Below are positions 52,431-63,914 of a stretch of DNA of 64,000 nucleotides, piece by piece; the first letter of the stretch is position 1, and each line of letters starts with the position of its first letter. Position numbers and translations under genes: made by a program. Origin of the DNA: Amoebophrya sp. A120 (taxonomy: Eukaryota; Sar; Dinophyceae; Syndiniales; Amoebophryaceae); NCBI GenBank assembly GCA_905178155.1, contig CAJINV010000012.1, positions 2,935,412-2,999,411 of the forward strand, given 5' to 3'. The notes beneath the pieces are model-generated. The model ran no database searches, was not told the DNA's origin, and saw only the letters and a list, made by a program, of their open reading frames with translations.

Positions 52431-55408
52431 TTAGTACCCGACGTGGTCCCGGGTCTTCTGTGGATGGATCTTGGAGATGGTGTTCAGATCTCCACTGTAG
52501 TTGCGCAACAAGGTCGTGTACGCCCGTTTTTTCTCCTCTTCCCGCGAGTCAGGGCGCAGGTGCGTCATCGATCGTAGCGTGGACTCGCCGACTAGGTGCA
52601 GCGGCTTCCGCACTTCGTGAATCTTCCCCAGAAACTTGTCGCCGTGAAACTTCGCAGAGGCGTTATGGAAGCGTCAGGACTGAAATCGGCAAAATTGAAA
52701 TGATTTGTCATGCATAAAATGCAAGGCACGAAGTGACTGTCTTGCAGGGATGGCAAGTAAGGCCGACTGTCAGCCTGTTTGGGGTCTTCGATAGAGCTGC
52801 TAAAGTAGCATGACAAAAGATGCCTTCTGTCCCTAAACAGCATGACAAACTGGATTTAGCTGGTGCCAAAATTATTTGTCATGCGCCGCTTCGAAACTGG
52901 GCTTCCAACTGGTATCGATTTTATGCATGACAAGTTATTTCAACTTTGTCGATTTCAATTCTGACACTCCCATAAGCGTGCACGAAGGGGTAGAATTCGT
53001 AGTTGAAAGTTCGGTCCACGAGGTCGATCTGTAATTGTTGAGAGCTTCATGAACTTCTATGAAGATAATGTTGATAAGACTTCTAGAGTTACAAAGCGAC
53101 GACCACAAGTTCTGATGGTATCAGTGAGCATGACAAACTGCAACTCAACTAGTCCGGCAAAATAGAGAAAAAAAACACACTCACCCGGCAAACTTCGTTA
53201 AATTCCAGTCGGAGCGGGTAGTTGCGCGCCACTAAATCGAGAATCCCGGAGAACTATCAAAGGCAAATATGTCTGGGTCTGGAAGAATGCAAGTTTGTCA
53301 TGCTTGTCTCGCGTGACTCATAAATCTGTCATGCACATTACCCAAGAGCCCTATCTTTCTGTCATGCAGAAACGCAGTTTGTCATGCAACACAGGCAACA
53401 CCTCGAAATAACTCAGAAACTTGTCATGCTGAGCCAGCACTTGCGGTCTCCTCATGATACGCCACCCAGCATCACAAGTTTCCAGACCCAGACATTTTTG
53501 CATTTGATAAGAACAAGGCCCGCACGCCCGAATGCACCACGTTCAGCGGGAGGTAGCAGACCGCCGCAATCTATCATAGTGAAAAAAGCCCCCACCCCCA
53601 AAGTTGCAATAATTTGTGATGCAAAGTCTCCGAATGAAAACCTCTTGTCATGCATGAAAGGACTATGAATCTTTCTGATGCAGAGTCTAGGCGTACATCG
53701 CATTGCTTGCATGACAAGCGCCGCTCTTGCTGGGATCTTGCGCAATACAAATTTTTTCTACTCACGATTGGAAAAAATCTGTGATGCTGATAGATGCAAG
53801 AGGGCGAATGTTTCATGTGCAAAGGTTTGCAATACAAATGCTCCCAAGTTAGGGGGTGGGGGCATTTTTCATTGTAATACAATCGGCTTCTCGTTCAGGT
53901 AGGAAACCCGGGCTGGGATGTCGTAGATGCCCGTTGGGGGAGCGCCGTTTTCCGTTACGAGGTATCAGATGCAAATATCATGTCTGGGAGGTCCGGATAT
54001 TAGTATTACAAGAACGAACTTTATTGTCACGAAAGCGGTACCGGCGGCTTCTTGCTCATCGGCATGAGCACACGACCACAAGAAAGTTTATTTTCGATCG
54101 CGAAGGCATCATGATGTGAATTTAGCATTACAAACTGCAATGATCGCCGAAAATTTTTTACCTATCATGCAGACTTTGCATCACAGATCCAGACCCCGAC
54201 ATGTTTGCAACGCATACGACTTTGATCACCTTCTTGGTCAAGTGCTCCTTCATTTCGTCACAGGGCTGTTTTTTTGTACGTTCACATTTCAATTTCACCT
54301 ATACTCAGTTTATTTCACCATGACAAAATTGTCCATTCTTCCCCATTCCGCATGAGAAACTCCACAAAAACCATGCAAAAATCCAGTTGTACTAACTATA
54401 GCAGTTGTTGTACCACACGCGAAATTAAAAAGTCGAGGAAGTTTTATACCTGAAAATACGGCTCCAGCAGCAACTGTCGGTTGTATTTGGTTTGCGCGTC
54501 CTGCAGGTGTGAGCGGAAACTGATTGTGCCGAACTTTATTACGGTGAATAGACGTGTTAGTTACGCCTGCGGAATTCATTGTCATGCTGTTTTGCATAGC
54601 AAAAACTTGCGAAGTTTGTACACACAGTATACTAGCATAGTGCGCTGTTTCATACAAGAATTCCTATGCACAAAAACCGCAAAGAACGCAAGTAACACAA
54701 AAATTTTTTTCTCCGGATAAACTTCGAGATGTACACAGAAAGCCCCTTCTCGATCGAAACCTTGAGGTACCGGCCCACCCCGTCCCAAATCAGCTCCAGC
54801 TGGCGGTTATCCACTGCAAGAGTATCGTACTCGTAGTAATTGCATTTATGCATTACAAATTTCTTTCTCAAGGCAAAACAGCATTACAAATTTAATTTGT
54901 AATGTTGGGCTAATGTGTAATGCAATTTATGCTAGTACGATGCTTTTGCAGTTCATACCGGTAGGGTTCGAGTTCCGGCAGCCCTCGGGTGGTACGCGAC
55001 GACTTCGCGTTGTTATGGATGTGTCAGAGTTGAAATCGACAAAGTTGAAATGATTTGTCATGCATAAAATGCGACACAAAGACTGACTCTATTGCCGAAG
55101 GCGCAAGGGCGGCAGATTCTAGTGCTGGTACGGGTCAAGAATTAGGCTGCTGACTAGCATGACAGGGAGCAGCCATCTTTCCCTAAACAGCATGACAGAC
55201 TTGCTTCAGAGGCCAGGAAAATTTGTCATGCACCGATTTGAAACTGTGGGTCCAACTGGTATAGATTTTATGCATCACAAATTCTTTCAACTTTGTTAAT
55301 TTCAATCCTGACAGTTCCATAGTTGTGGGGTCCGGGGTAGTGCACCGGGTTTCGCAAAACGTGGTCAATCAGACCGTTTGTGAAAATATACGTCGAGCCG
55401 CCCGTCAT
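52431..55408 (-). CDS. HU-domain protein of the CCDC81 type
   Basis: Ten exons (55408-55322, 55013-54958, 54807-54720, 54536-54450, 54265-54217, 53962-53880, 53571-53510, 53254-53185, 53028-52975, 52663-52431) join in frame to 277 aa. Only the spliced protein shows the eukaryotic HU fold: IWDGVGRYLKVSIEKGLSVY then ISKFGTISFRSHLQ (compare the family pattern VxIPGFGTFSF), with a second HU-like half AAVCYLPLNVVHSG...GILDLVARNYPLRLEFNEVC...NYEFYPF. A basic C-terminal tail ends KTRDHVGY. CCDC81-type proteins are linked to centrosomes and cilia. Seven introners and two GT-AG introns interrupt it. Confidence 0.68.
52664..52974. mobile_element. Introner IE-G in HU-domain gene
   Basis: TSD GGCGT/AGCGT; arm TATGGAAGCGTCAGGACTG. 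Confidence 0.88.
53029..53184 (-). other. Canonical GT-AG intron of HU-domain gene
   Basis: TTTGCCGG/GTGAGTGTG and AACAATTACAG/ATCGACC; interior holds GAGCATGACAAACTG. Confidence 0.88.
53255..53509. mobile_element. Introner IE-A in HU-domain gene
   Basis: Perfect TSD AGAAC; same subtype as 8301-8552. Confidence 0.92.
53572..53879. mobile_element. Introner IE-E in HU-domain gene
   Basis: Perfect TSD CAATC. Confidence 0.92.
53963..54216. mobile_element. Introner IE-A in HU-domain gene
   Basis: TSD CGAGG/CGACT weak; frame kept. Confidence 0.8.
54266..54449 (-). other. Canonical GT-AG intron of HU-domain gene
   Basis: CGTATTTTCAG/GTATAAAAC and AAAAAACAG/CCCTGTGAC. Confidence 0.85.
54537..54719. 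mobile_element. Introner, singleton, in HU-domain gene
   Basis: Perfect TSD AACTT; ends TATTACGG and CTCCGGATA. Removing it rebuilds YISKFGTISF. Confidence 0.82.
54808..54957. mobile_element. Introner IE-F in HU-domain gene
   Basis: TSD GCGGT/CCGGT; CTGCAAGAGTATCGTACTCG arm. Confidence 0.86.
55014..55321. mobile_element. Introner IE-G in HU-domain gene, first intron
   Basis: Perfect TSD GTTGT. Confidence 0.92.
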
Positions 55409-56357
55409 GATATATTTGGTGCTCGATTTTCTTCTTGTTCAAAGTGAAGTTTTATATGATCCCAACAACCCTGTAGTGGTTGTTCCACTGTGCAACTCTT
55501 TTTATCAAATTTAGATTTTTTTACGTCGTCGGCTAGACGAAAAAAAAAGCTCGCCGTCAAGACGAGGCCTGCTGTGAGGGAAAATGGAAAAATAGAATGG
55601 TAACAGTCGATGATGAAACTAGCTTGTGAAGAACTACCCTACTAGGGCTGTACAAGTGGAAGCAGTTTTAGAAAACAAGGAAGCAACCGTTGGTCCTGCG
55701 AGATAGGAATGGTAAAAACACGAATTACACGAACTTGTATGGAGGTTTTTTCGTTCTCCACCACAAGGGTAAAGAATTATCATTACTGCACTTAACGACA
55801 GCAAGAAGACTAGAGTTGCTGTACAAACGAAATTCTAATCTTCGAGAACGAGGCTGAATTCAGTGACGACCCAGTATCCCCATGTGAACGAGAGGATGGG
55901 AAAAAAATCACGGTGGCACCACGAGAGCAGTACTGGAATGGAAAAAACGACGACCCTCTAAAGGTGGACAAAACTTTAACATCCGCAGGACGAGTGTTTG
56001 CTGGAAATAAATGCACGACGGTCGACGGATCACACAGTAAGACTTGACTAAATTGATCTTCTTTATTTGTCTAGCAAACGAACGAACGAAGAAATTCTAA
56101 TTCGATGCTGACCAAAAACGTCTAAATAAACAACCTCTGTTGATGTGAACATTTTTGTGAGAAATGGTGTGGAATTTGCTCACAACGCCCGACCTATACC
56201 TGCGGTTCATTCGCTTGGAAAAATTTAGCACAGAGCACGACACCACTGCCCTATGATATCAACTTATTAGCCGGTATGAAACGCGACCGATGGGGCGCTT
56301 TCTTTTATTCGCAACCTGAAAGCATGCGCGGTAGACTCGTCGGTTCTTCCCTGCTCT
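55409..56357. other. Intergenic stretch, HU-domain gene to coiled-coil gene
   Basis: No gene or introner arms recognised. Confidence 0.5.
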
Positions 56358-59300
56358 TCACACGAAATTTCCCCTATCTGGGGACGGGGAGTAGGGCTTT
56401 CCCCTCGTACTGTTTTCACTCGGCAAGAACGTTGAAGGCTGCTGCTGCTGCTGCTGCACTCCCTCCTGTTCTACTAGCGGACTCCCGGCACCCTCGTGCT
56501 CTTGCCCAGACATGTTCTGCATCTGCTCCGGATAATCATCGTCCTGAACCACAGCGAACTTCTCCTCTAGCGCAGCCACAAAACGGTCGACGGTGGCTTT
56601 GTGCGCGTGCTGCACTGATGTTGTAGTTGCTGCCGGCCCTCCCGTCCTGGCGGGAAACTTCACCGCCAGTCCTTCTAGCTGCCACTCTCAACCAAAAAAG
56701 TGTTAACGTTAACGGCTTTGGGGCATTGCAGTCATACATGACAAATTTTCGCTATCATGCATGCTATGCAATACAACTTGGGGCATCATACATTTCTCGT
56801 GCATTCCTGCATGCCAAATTCCGTTAACGTTGACACTTTTTGGTATGATAGCTTCTTGGTAGCGAACAGAATTTTCTCCAGTGTCGTACCGTCACCTTCC
56901 GAAGTGCAACTTCTTGCGCTACTCAGAACAGAAAAACTGCCCTCCTCCCCCTCCTCCTCTGTGGTGCTCTTCTCCAAGTGGTCAGGGTCGTCCAGCTTTG
57001 ACGCGGCAAAGGCATCGAGAAGGAGCAGGGCTGGTAATTTTTTCAAGTGGTTTTTTCCCCATTTTCAAAATATTTCAAGGAAAACGCAGAGGCTCAATTT
57101 CAATTAATCATATGGAAACGAAATGACGCCAGTGGTCATGGGGGACAGAACAGCAGAAACGCGATCCCTTGTTCTCACCAGGAGGGGTACAGTAAGTACT
57201 TCTTCGTAACACCAACATCTCGCTATACACATAAACGGCGCAAAAAAGCCTATACAGCTATAACTACCTTCTTTCTCCCTCCTTTTGACTTCTTCCACCT
57301 GCGCCTCCGCCTCTTGTTTCTCCCTGTCACTCTGCGCCAGCTGGTCCGCAAACTCTTTCCGTTATCAAAGTGAAAAAAGCCCCCACCCCATATCGGAAAC
57401 GGAAGATGCGCGAATTTGTGATGCTGTATTTGAGTACACAAATCAACTTGTATTGCTAGAAGGCCAAGAGACGAAGCTGCGGCCTAAATTGCAGGCAATC
57501 TGTCATGCTGTTTCCCACTTCCAGTTGCCTCCTGTCATCCTGGAGCTGCAAGGCTTTCCCACGCTCGACAGCACTACAGTCCGCATCTTTTGCCCTCTAG
57601 CATCACAAAGCTGATTTGTGGCCACAAATCTGCATCACAGATTTCTGCTTTGATATGGAGAGGGGACATTTTTCATTGTAATATCCGTTCGCTTGCCATC
57701 ACCGCGTTTTTTTGCTCGACTACTTCCCGTATCAAATGCAAAAATGTCTGGGTCTGGAAACTTGTGATGCTAAAATGTGACTGGTGGGCGGACTGCAATA
57801 CGCAGCCAAGCATGACAAATTTTTCAACTACAGTTTCGTTTTCTGCATGGCAAATTGCGTTTTTGCATGACAGGCAAGAGGCCATTATCCTGCTCATGCA
57901 TTACAGATTTATGAGTCATGCCAGACAAGCATGACAAAGTTGCAGTCTTCCAGACCCAGACATATTTGCATTTGATATCCCGCAATTTCACATCGTGCCG
58001 GCGCAGGAATCCCCTCGCTTTCACCAGCGCCGCATTCTGCAACAGCACCCGCGTTTCCAAATTCTGGATCTGTTGCCTATCCTGTGCGAAAGCATCCGAT
58101 GTACTAGTAATCGCAGCCATGCACTACAAATCTCCTTGTTCCTGAACTAAATCAACATGGCAAAATCCATTTTGTCATCATGCTGAGCTAAAAATATGTA
58201 GTGCAATTATTAGTACTTCTAGCTCGATGCTTTTACACTTCCTACTGGCTCCGGTGCAGCAGCTCGTGCGACTTGATTTGCACTGTGTGCTTCGCAGAAC
58301 TAGAATTTTTCGTCGCACCGAGGGCATGAAGGCTCCCGCTGTTGTCCCGACTCTCGGAGGAAGACTCGTCCTGGCTCGTGGCGGCCCCGGAGTGGTATCA
58401 AATGCAAATATCTTCACTTTGGGTCTGGGCTCGCTTGTCATGCGTCCTGTGCGTCACGGAGAAATCTGCGTTGCGCGGTGCCGATTTTTGGCCAAGCAAA
58501 GACGACGCTTCTCATGCAGGACAGGCAATGCAAACGCTTTGGAGATGAATCTGTGATGCTAGGTCCTACTGAATTCCAGACTTCTTCTTGGCACATCCGC
58601 ATCTTCCGATGAAAATGAATAAACCTGCATGACAATCTTCCAGACCCACACTACATCACATTTGCAATTCATACGTGGAGTTCCGCCGCATTGATTTGAC
58701 TTTGGGTCGTGTCAAACCCCGCCCGATCCTTACTTTGTTCCGGAAACAGCACGCCAGGAGTTGTACTACTAGAGACGCTCGGCAACAAATTCTGCAGCTG
58801 CAGTTCCTGGTCCCGTTTTTGGTGCAGCTTTTCCTCTTCCGCAAACGCCACGTCGAAGCTCAGACGGTCGTTATTATCGTCCTTGAATGCGGCGGCATAG
58901 GATTCCGTATCGGGGAAGACCCGCGTGATGGAGAGAAAAGAGGACTGCTCGGTAAACAGATGTTGACTTACGGCACTGCTACTACGAATTCCAGCAGTGG
59001 CCCTCGGGCTGCCGACACCGCCTTTCTGCGTGGTGCTGGATGATGAGGAGGAGGATGAAATAACTGTGTTGATTTTCACCAGCGTGTCAGGGTGGTAGAA
59101 ATCGTCCAAGCTTTTTTGCAAGTTCTTCATCTCCCGCCGGAAAAAGGGCCCCTTCACGAACGACATGCAGATCGCAAAAGATGTAATATCGCACTTCTAG
59201 ATCTAGGGTAAACTGCATGTGCATGTATTCAAAACTACGCAAATGTAGGTTTAATACAAAAAGAGTACTAACGTGCTAGATCTCCTGTGGCCGTGCTGCC

Positions 59301-62300
59301 CCCTTGCACATGCAGAATACCATGTTGGTGCGATTTACAAGTACTTTTGCGATCATGCATAAGCGACCCCTCGGTGAGAGAGTTGCGCTTGTAGTAGTAC
59401 CACAGCAGCGCGGACTCGACTTGCAGGAGATCCTGGCCACGTCCTCCATAAGTTTCCGTAGTTCCAACCGCAGTTGCATTCCCAGCGCTATCGCCAAAGA
59501 GTGACTCCTCTAGTAATAGCCCGGCCTCTTCCTCGCTAGAGGAGGTGTTCGGCGGAATCAAGCTATTGCTCCCACGACCTGTGCTTCTCACTCCCCTGCC
59601 GGCGTGTTTTGGACTGCCCGACGGCGAGGAGGGACGACTGGGCGAGACGGGCATCCCAATGGATTCACACATGCGCTGGAAGGCCAAGCGGTCGGCCTCG
59701 TACTTCGGGGAGTGAGGGGGAACTACAGCATCGGACTGCTGCGAAACGTCTACCGTGAGGAAATTGCTTTTGCTCCGATTTGAAAATATTGCCGAACTAC
59801 CGTGAGGAGAGGTTTGGGGAGGCTGGACTCTGTTGACAGGCGCCGCGCCGCCCGCTTATGCAAGGAAAAAGCTTTGTCAGTGCAAGTCTTTTGGGAAAAC
59901 AGCATCACAGGTCTGTCTGCCATGACAGGAAAAACTTGTGATGCGCAGATAGGAAGGGAAAACACACAGGAAGCGAGCCGATCATGCATGTCGAGCATGA
60001 CAAGTGTAACTGTTTTGCATTTTCTACATCACAGATTTACACTTACACAGTTTTTTTCTTGGATACCGCTGCACCCGCGACTAGTACACTTGTGTTCATC
60101 ACGCCACCAGCGGCGGCGGAAACCGCGCCCACATCGTATGACCTGCTCAAACGTTACAATCTCAAACGTTCCAATAGAGTCTGGGTGGCATGATGAGCAT
60201 GACAGACTCGGACAGCGTTCCACTTTCTGCAATACAAATCTCGTTAGAGTGTAGCGCGGATTGGGACTCCAGAACTTGTCATGCGCAATCCTATGGGAGT
60301 TGGCTAGATAATGCACTTCATGCAACACAGATTTCAGATTCTATTGTAACGTTTGAGATTGTAACACCTGAGCAGGTTATACATCGAGGAAGGAGCTGGT
60401 GTTGTAGGTCTCCTTCATTTCTTCTATCTGCAATTATGCATTGCAAATAGTATGTCTGGGGCTGGAAAAATGCAAGGCTGCCATGCTTGGGCGACGAGAC
60501 AGAAAGATCTGCCATGCTTGGTGCGCTACAGTGCCACTTGTTATTGCTTGTCATGCAAAAAGGCCATTTGTCATGCGGAGGTTCACGCTAGACATAGCCG
60601 CTCTGAATCTTGGCATGCGTGCCTCCCTAATACAGGTTGCGTACTATTCGGACATTAGCATCACAACTTTCCAGAAGATCCAGACATATTTGCAAAGCAT
60701 AGCAATTTCAGCTTGACGATTTCCTCGCTCTGCTTGAACAGCCGCGATTCCACTTCCTTCACCTCGTCAGACTTGTTCCGCACCGAGTCGGTCAGCAATG
60801 CAATCTTCGTTTCGAAAGTGCGCTCGGTCTTGAAAATCTCTTCTTGCTTCACATTCTCCATCTCCTGCAGTTCCTTGAAGAATTCTTGCTCATTTTCCAA
60901 AAGCAAGTCCTCCTTCTGCTGCAGTCTCGTTTTATCAACTGCAAAAATGTCTGGGTCTCGAAACTTGTGATGCTGGGTGGCTTCTCATGATGAGGCTACG
61001 AATGCTGGCTCAGCATGACAAGTTTCTGAGCTCCTAGGTCGGTGCTGCCTATTCTGCATGACAAACTGCGGCTCTGCATGACAGAAAAATGGCGCTTTTG
61101 GGTAACGTGCATGACAGATTTAAGGGTCATGCCAGACAAGCATGACAAACATGCACTCTTCCAGACCCAGACATTTTTGCAGTTGATACGTTTTCAGAAT
61201 CGACAAGTCATTTGTCAGCTGGAAGATCCGGCGTTGTTGCTGGCTGAGTGCTTCCTCAAACCGGAGCTGCTCGAAATTCGTCGGGGAAGCTGGTGAGGAC
61301 GGAGGATTTGGGTTTGCACTGCCAGGTTGCAGCTCTTGCAGCTGTGTGTTTTGATCACTGTCTGCTCGTCCACCCGGGGCTACTCCTGCAACACGACCCT
61401 CAGCCAGCGCTCCACCGGAAATGGAAAACCCGAGCGAGGAACTGTTGCTCTCGGACAGAAGATTGTTCATCTCGTCCCCGCGGCCTTCTCCCTCTGGCGC
61501 TGCACCTTCTCCCTCCTCAGAGTTGGAGCTCTCCTTCTCGCCGCTGTCCAGCACCGCAAAAATCGCCGTGGTCGACCTTTTCGTGAATCTCGGCGGCTGA
61601 CCGCTCGACCCGAGATGGGGTTCTTCGAGTTGCTGGTGTGTAGAACTGCTCTGCTGGATACCCCTGCCCCTCATCTCCAGTTCCGTTAATTTTCGCATGA
61701 AATCCTGCTTTATCAAATGTAAAAGTGTCTGGGTCTGGAGGAATGCGCGATTTGTCACGCAGCTTTTCCATGACCCATGAGGTCTGGAATGCAGGACCTA
61801 GCGTGACAGATTCTGTGCGATGTCTCTCATGCCTATCCTGCATGAGAAAATCCCTCCCGACTTGGTCAAAACTGGACGATTTTTGGTAATCACGCAACAC
61901 AGATTTTTGCATGCTTCAGATTTAGCATGACAAGTTGCATTCTTCCAGACCCAGACATTTTTACATTTGATATGCTCCAGCTCAGCCGTTCTCATTTCGC
62001 ACTCCCGACGGAACTCCTCGTGCCTTTTCTCGCTCGCCTCGACCTCGTTCAGCAATTCCGTGATTTTCCGCTGGTACTGCCGCTTCATCACACTATCCAG
62101 GTGTTGGAGGCTCTTGGTTGATGTTGTACTTCTAGCAGGACTGGTGGGCGGATGATCGAGAACAAGATGATGATCACCAGCTCCTGGCTCACCCCCTGGA
62201 GAAGTGCTGTTCTTGATGCCCCCTCCGACATTTTTGATACTATTCGCCAGCTCCGCCTTGGTTTCCTCGAGTAACAGCTCCAACTCCTGAATACGGTGCA

Positions 62301-63914
62301 AATCTTCCAACCGCGGGCTCTTCTCGACCGGCGCCAGCACGCTCGTGCCAAACGCGACCGAGGGGCCTTCGTGGAAGTCGTCGTCCTCTTCGAAAGAGTG
62401 GCTATCATTTGGATTGCGCTCTTGCGCAGCTGCTGCCCTTGTCGCGGGCGAAGATTTGTTCATTGTCATATTATTTCTGCTGGTAAATTGCGCCTGGAGC
62501 TCCAGCTCTTTCACCTTCGACTTCAACCTCTCGTTTTCCTCTTCAAATTGCAGCACTGCGGTTTTGAACCGAGTCGCTTCTTCATTTTCTTCCTCCAACT
62601 CTTGGACTCGCAACCGCAGGTCCTGCAAAATATTTTCCTTCTCGCTAAGCATGTTTTCGTACTTCATTGATTTATTCTGCAGTTCCATCTCCAGCTCCGC
62701 CACGGCGGTCTCTCTCTCCTGGGTCGTCGCCTGCAATTCCTCGCGGAGAAGCTGCAACTCTACTTCGGCGTTTTGCTCTGCAGCACCTTTTCCTTTATTT
62801 CCCCCCTCGTCCGTGAGCTGCATCGCCGGCGAAGTAGTAGATCCGGCTCCGGAGGTTACTCGCCTGGCACTCAGGTCGTGGTCATAACCGCCTCCCCTTT
62901 CATCATTCTGCTCCGGCGACAAAACGCCAGCGGAGGAGGAACCGCCCGCGGCCAACTGCGCGTCCTTCTCTTCCAACTCGTTGTTGAGCTCCACAAGCTG
63001 TGCTGTGCAAAAGTATCGCGCTCGTAGTAATTGCAAACATGCATTACAAATCTTGGTCTTAAGGTAAATCCGCATTACAAATTTTATTATCCCATACTGA
63101 GGAAATTTGTAATGCATTTATACGAGTACGATACTTTTGCAATGCATACCAGCTCTGTCTCGAGCGTTTCCTTGATCAACTCGAGCGTTTCCAGTTGCTT
63201 TCTCAACTCGGTGTTTTCCTGCTCCAGTTTCTCCTGCTGCTGCTGCGCGGCTTGCGAACCAGGGCCACCAGCGTGATCGTTTTGAAAAGGATTCCTTCCC
63301 CGCAGTCCCCGCTCAAACGCCCGCCCGCTCGTCTCCGAGCTAACATCGGAAGACTGGTCCTCATCGGGGACGAAGTTTTGCTGATTTTTCCGCAGGTTCT
63401 TCGCTTTTTTGTTTTTCATGGTTCTTCCCCGACGGAAATTGTCGTCTTCGAGCGCAGAATCGACCTCCGAGTCGTCCTGCATTTGTTCCCGGTGCTCCTC
63501 ATTTCCTTCCGCGATCTCCTCCAGCTGCGTTTCCAAATCCTTTACCCTCTCCTCGTAGAAGTCGTCTTTCAGCTTCAGTTTTCGCAAAAACGCGTTTTTC
63601 TCCGCCTCAAATTTCTCCTGCACGCGGTGCTTTTTGTACACCAGATACACACTGAGAAACAGCAGCCAGCAGGTGAGGATGACAAAAATCCAGGTCGCAA
63701 GGGTCGTGGATTCTGACGTAACCAGCACGATGATGAAGAACAAGATGGGGAAAAACAGCAGAAAAACCACCAAATAAGCCCGCTCCAATCGCTGCCGCTG
63801 GTCCTTGGACAGCGACTGGGCGAAGCTGGGCTTCATCGGTGTTGGTGCCATGGCTCCACCTGAGCCACCACCTTGTCCAGAGGGTTGTGCTAGTACAACT
63901 CCTGGAGCTTTCAT
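56358..63914 (-). CDS. Long coiled-coil protein with two N-terminal membrane segments
   Basis: No family recognised. Start ATG at 63914 (MKAPGVVLAQPSGQGGGSGG), stop TGA at 56358; exon sum gives about 1,540 aa. Residues about 50-70 (AYLVVFLLFFPILFFIIVLV) and 77-98 (LATWIFVILTCWLLFLSVYL) look like a membrane hairpin. The remainder alternates charged coiled coil (for example ELRKQLETLELIKETLETEL, KYENMLSEKENILQDLRLRV, RRREKEG-like tail helices) with Ser/Gly/Pro-rich linkers. A glutamine run (QQQQQQ) sits near the C terminus. Eleven introners, a GT-AG intron at 57031-57267 and one near 59200-59272 with uncertain edges. A membrane-anchored tether or Golgi/flagellar scaffold is plausible by architecture only. 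Confidence 0.75.
56686..56850. mobile_element. Introner, singleton near IE-C, in coiled-coil gene
   Basis: AAAAAAGTGTTAACGTTAAC mirrored by GTTAACGTTGACACTTTTTG; TSD GCCAC/GCTTC weak. Confidence 0.82.
57031..57267 (-). other. Canonical GT-AG intron of coiled-coil gene
   Basis: GAGAAAGAAG/GTAGTTATAG and AAATTACCAG/CCCTGCTCC. Confidence 0.8.
57363..57683. mobile_element. Introner IE-E tips with IE-D-like interior, in coiled-coil gene
   Basis: TATCAAAGTGAAAAAAGCCC left; right ACATTTTTCATTGTAATA; perfect TSD TCCGT; interior GTACACAAATCA...TGGCCACAAATC as in IE-D. Confidence 0.9.
57730..57977. mobile_element. Introner IE-A in coiled-coil gene
   Basis: Perfect TSD TCCCG. Confidence 0.92.
58078..58244. 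mobile_element. Introner IE-F in coiled-coil gene
   Basis: TATCCTGTGCGAAAGCATC arm; TSD TTGCC/CTGGC weak. Confidence 0.8.
58396..58673. mobile_element. Introner IE-A in coiled-coil gene
   Basis: TSD AGTGG/CGTGG. Confidence 0.85.
59857..60065. mobile_element. Introner IE-C in coiled-coil gene
   Basis: Perfect TSD CCGCT. Confidence 0.9.
60137..60381. mobile_element. Introner IE-I in coiled-coil gene
   Basis: TATGACCTGCTCAAACGTTA mirrored by AACACCTGAGCAGGTTATA; perfect TSD CATCG. Confidence 0.9.
60435..60701. mobile_element. Introner IE-A in coiled-coil gene
   Basis: Perfect TSD GCAAT. Confidence 0.9.
60933..61188. mobile_element. Introner IE-A in coiled-coil gene, inverted orientation
   Basis: Perfect TSD CGTTT; interior in the same sense as 6076-6327. 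Confidence 0.92.
61711..61972. mobile_element. Introner IE-A in coiled-coil gene
   Basis: TSD TGCTT/TGCTC; subtype of 6762-7023. Confidence 0.88.
62999..63148. mobile_element. Introner IE-F in coiled-coil gene, first intron
   Basis: TSD CAAGC/CCAGC; GCAAAAGTATCGCGCTCGTA arm, left tip TGTG. Confidence 0.86.

Noticed and set aside
1449-63148. Dispersed mirrored arms as a CRISPR array or bacterial repeats
   Set aside because: Spacing is irregular, the units are full TIR elements with TSDs inside eukaryotic genes, and there are no spacers or cas genes.
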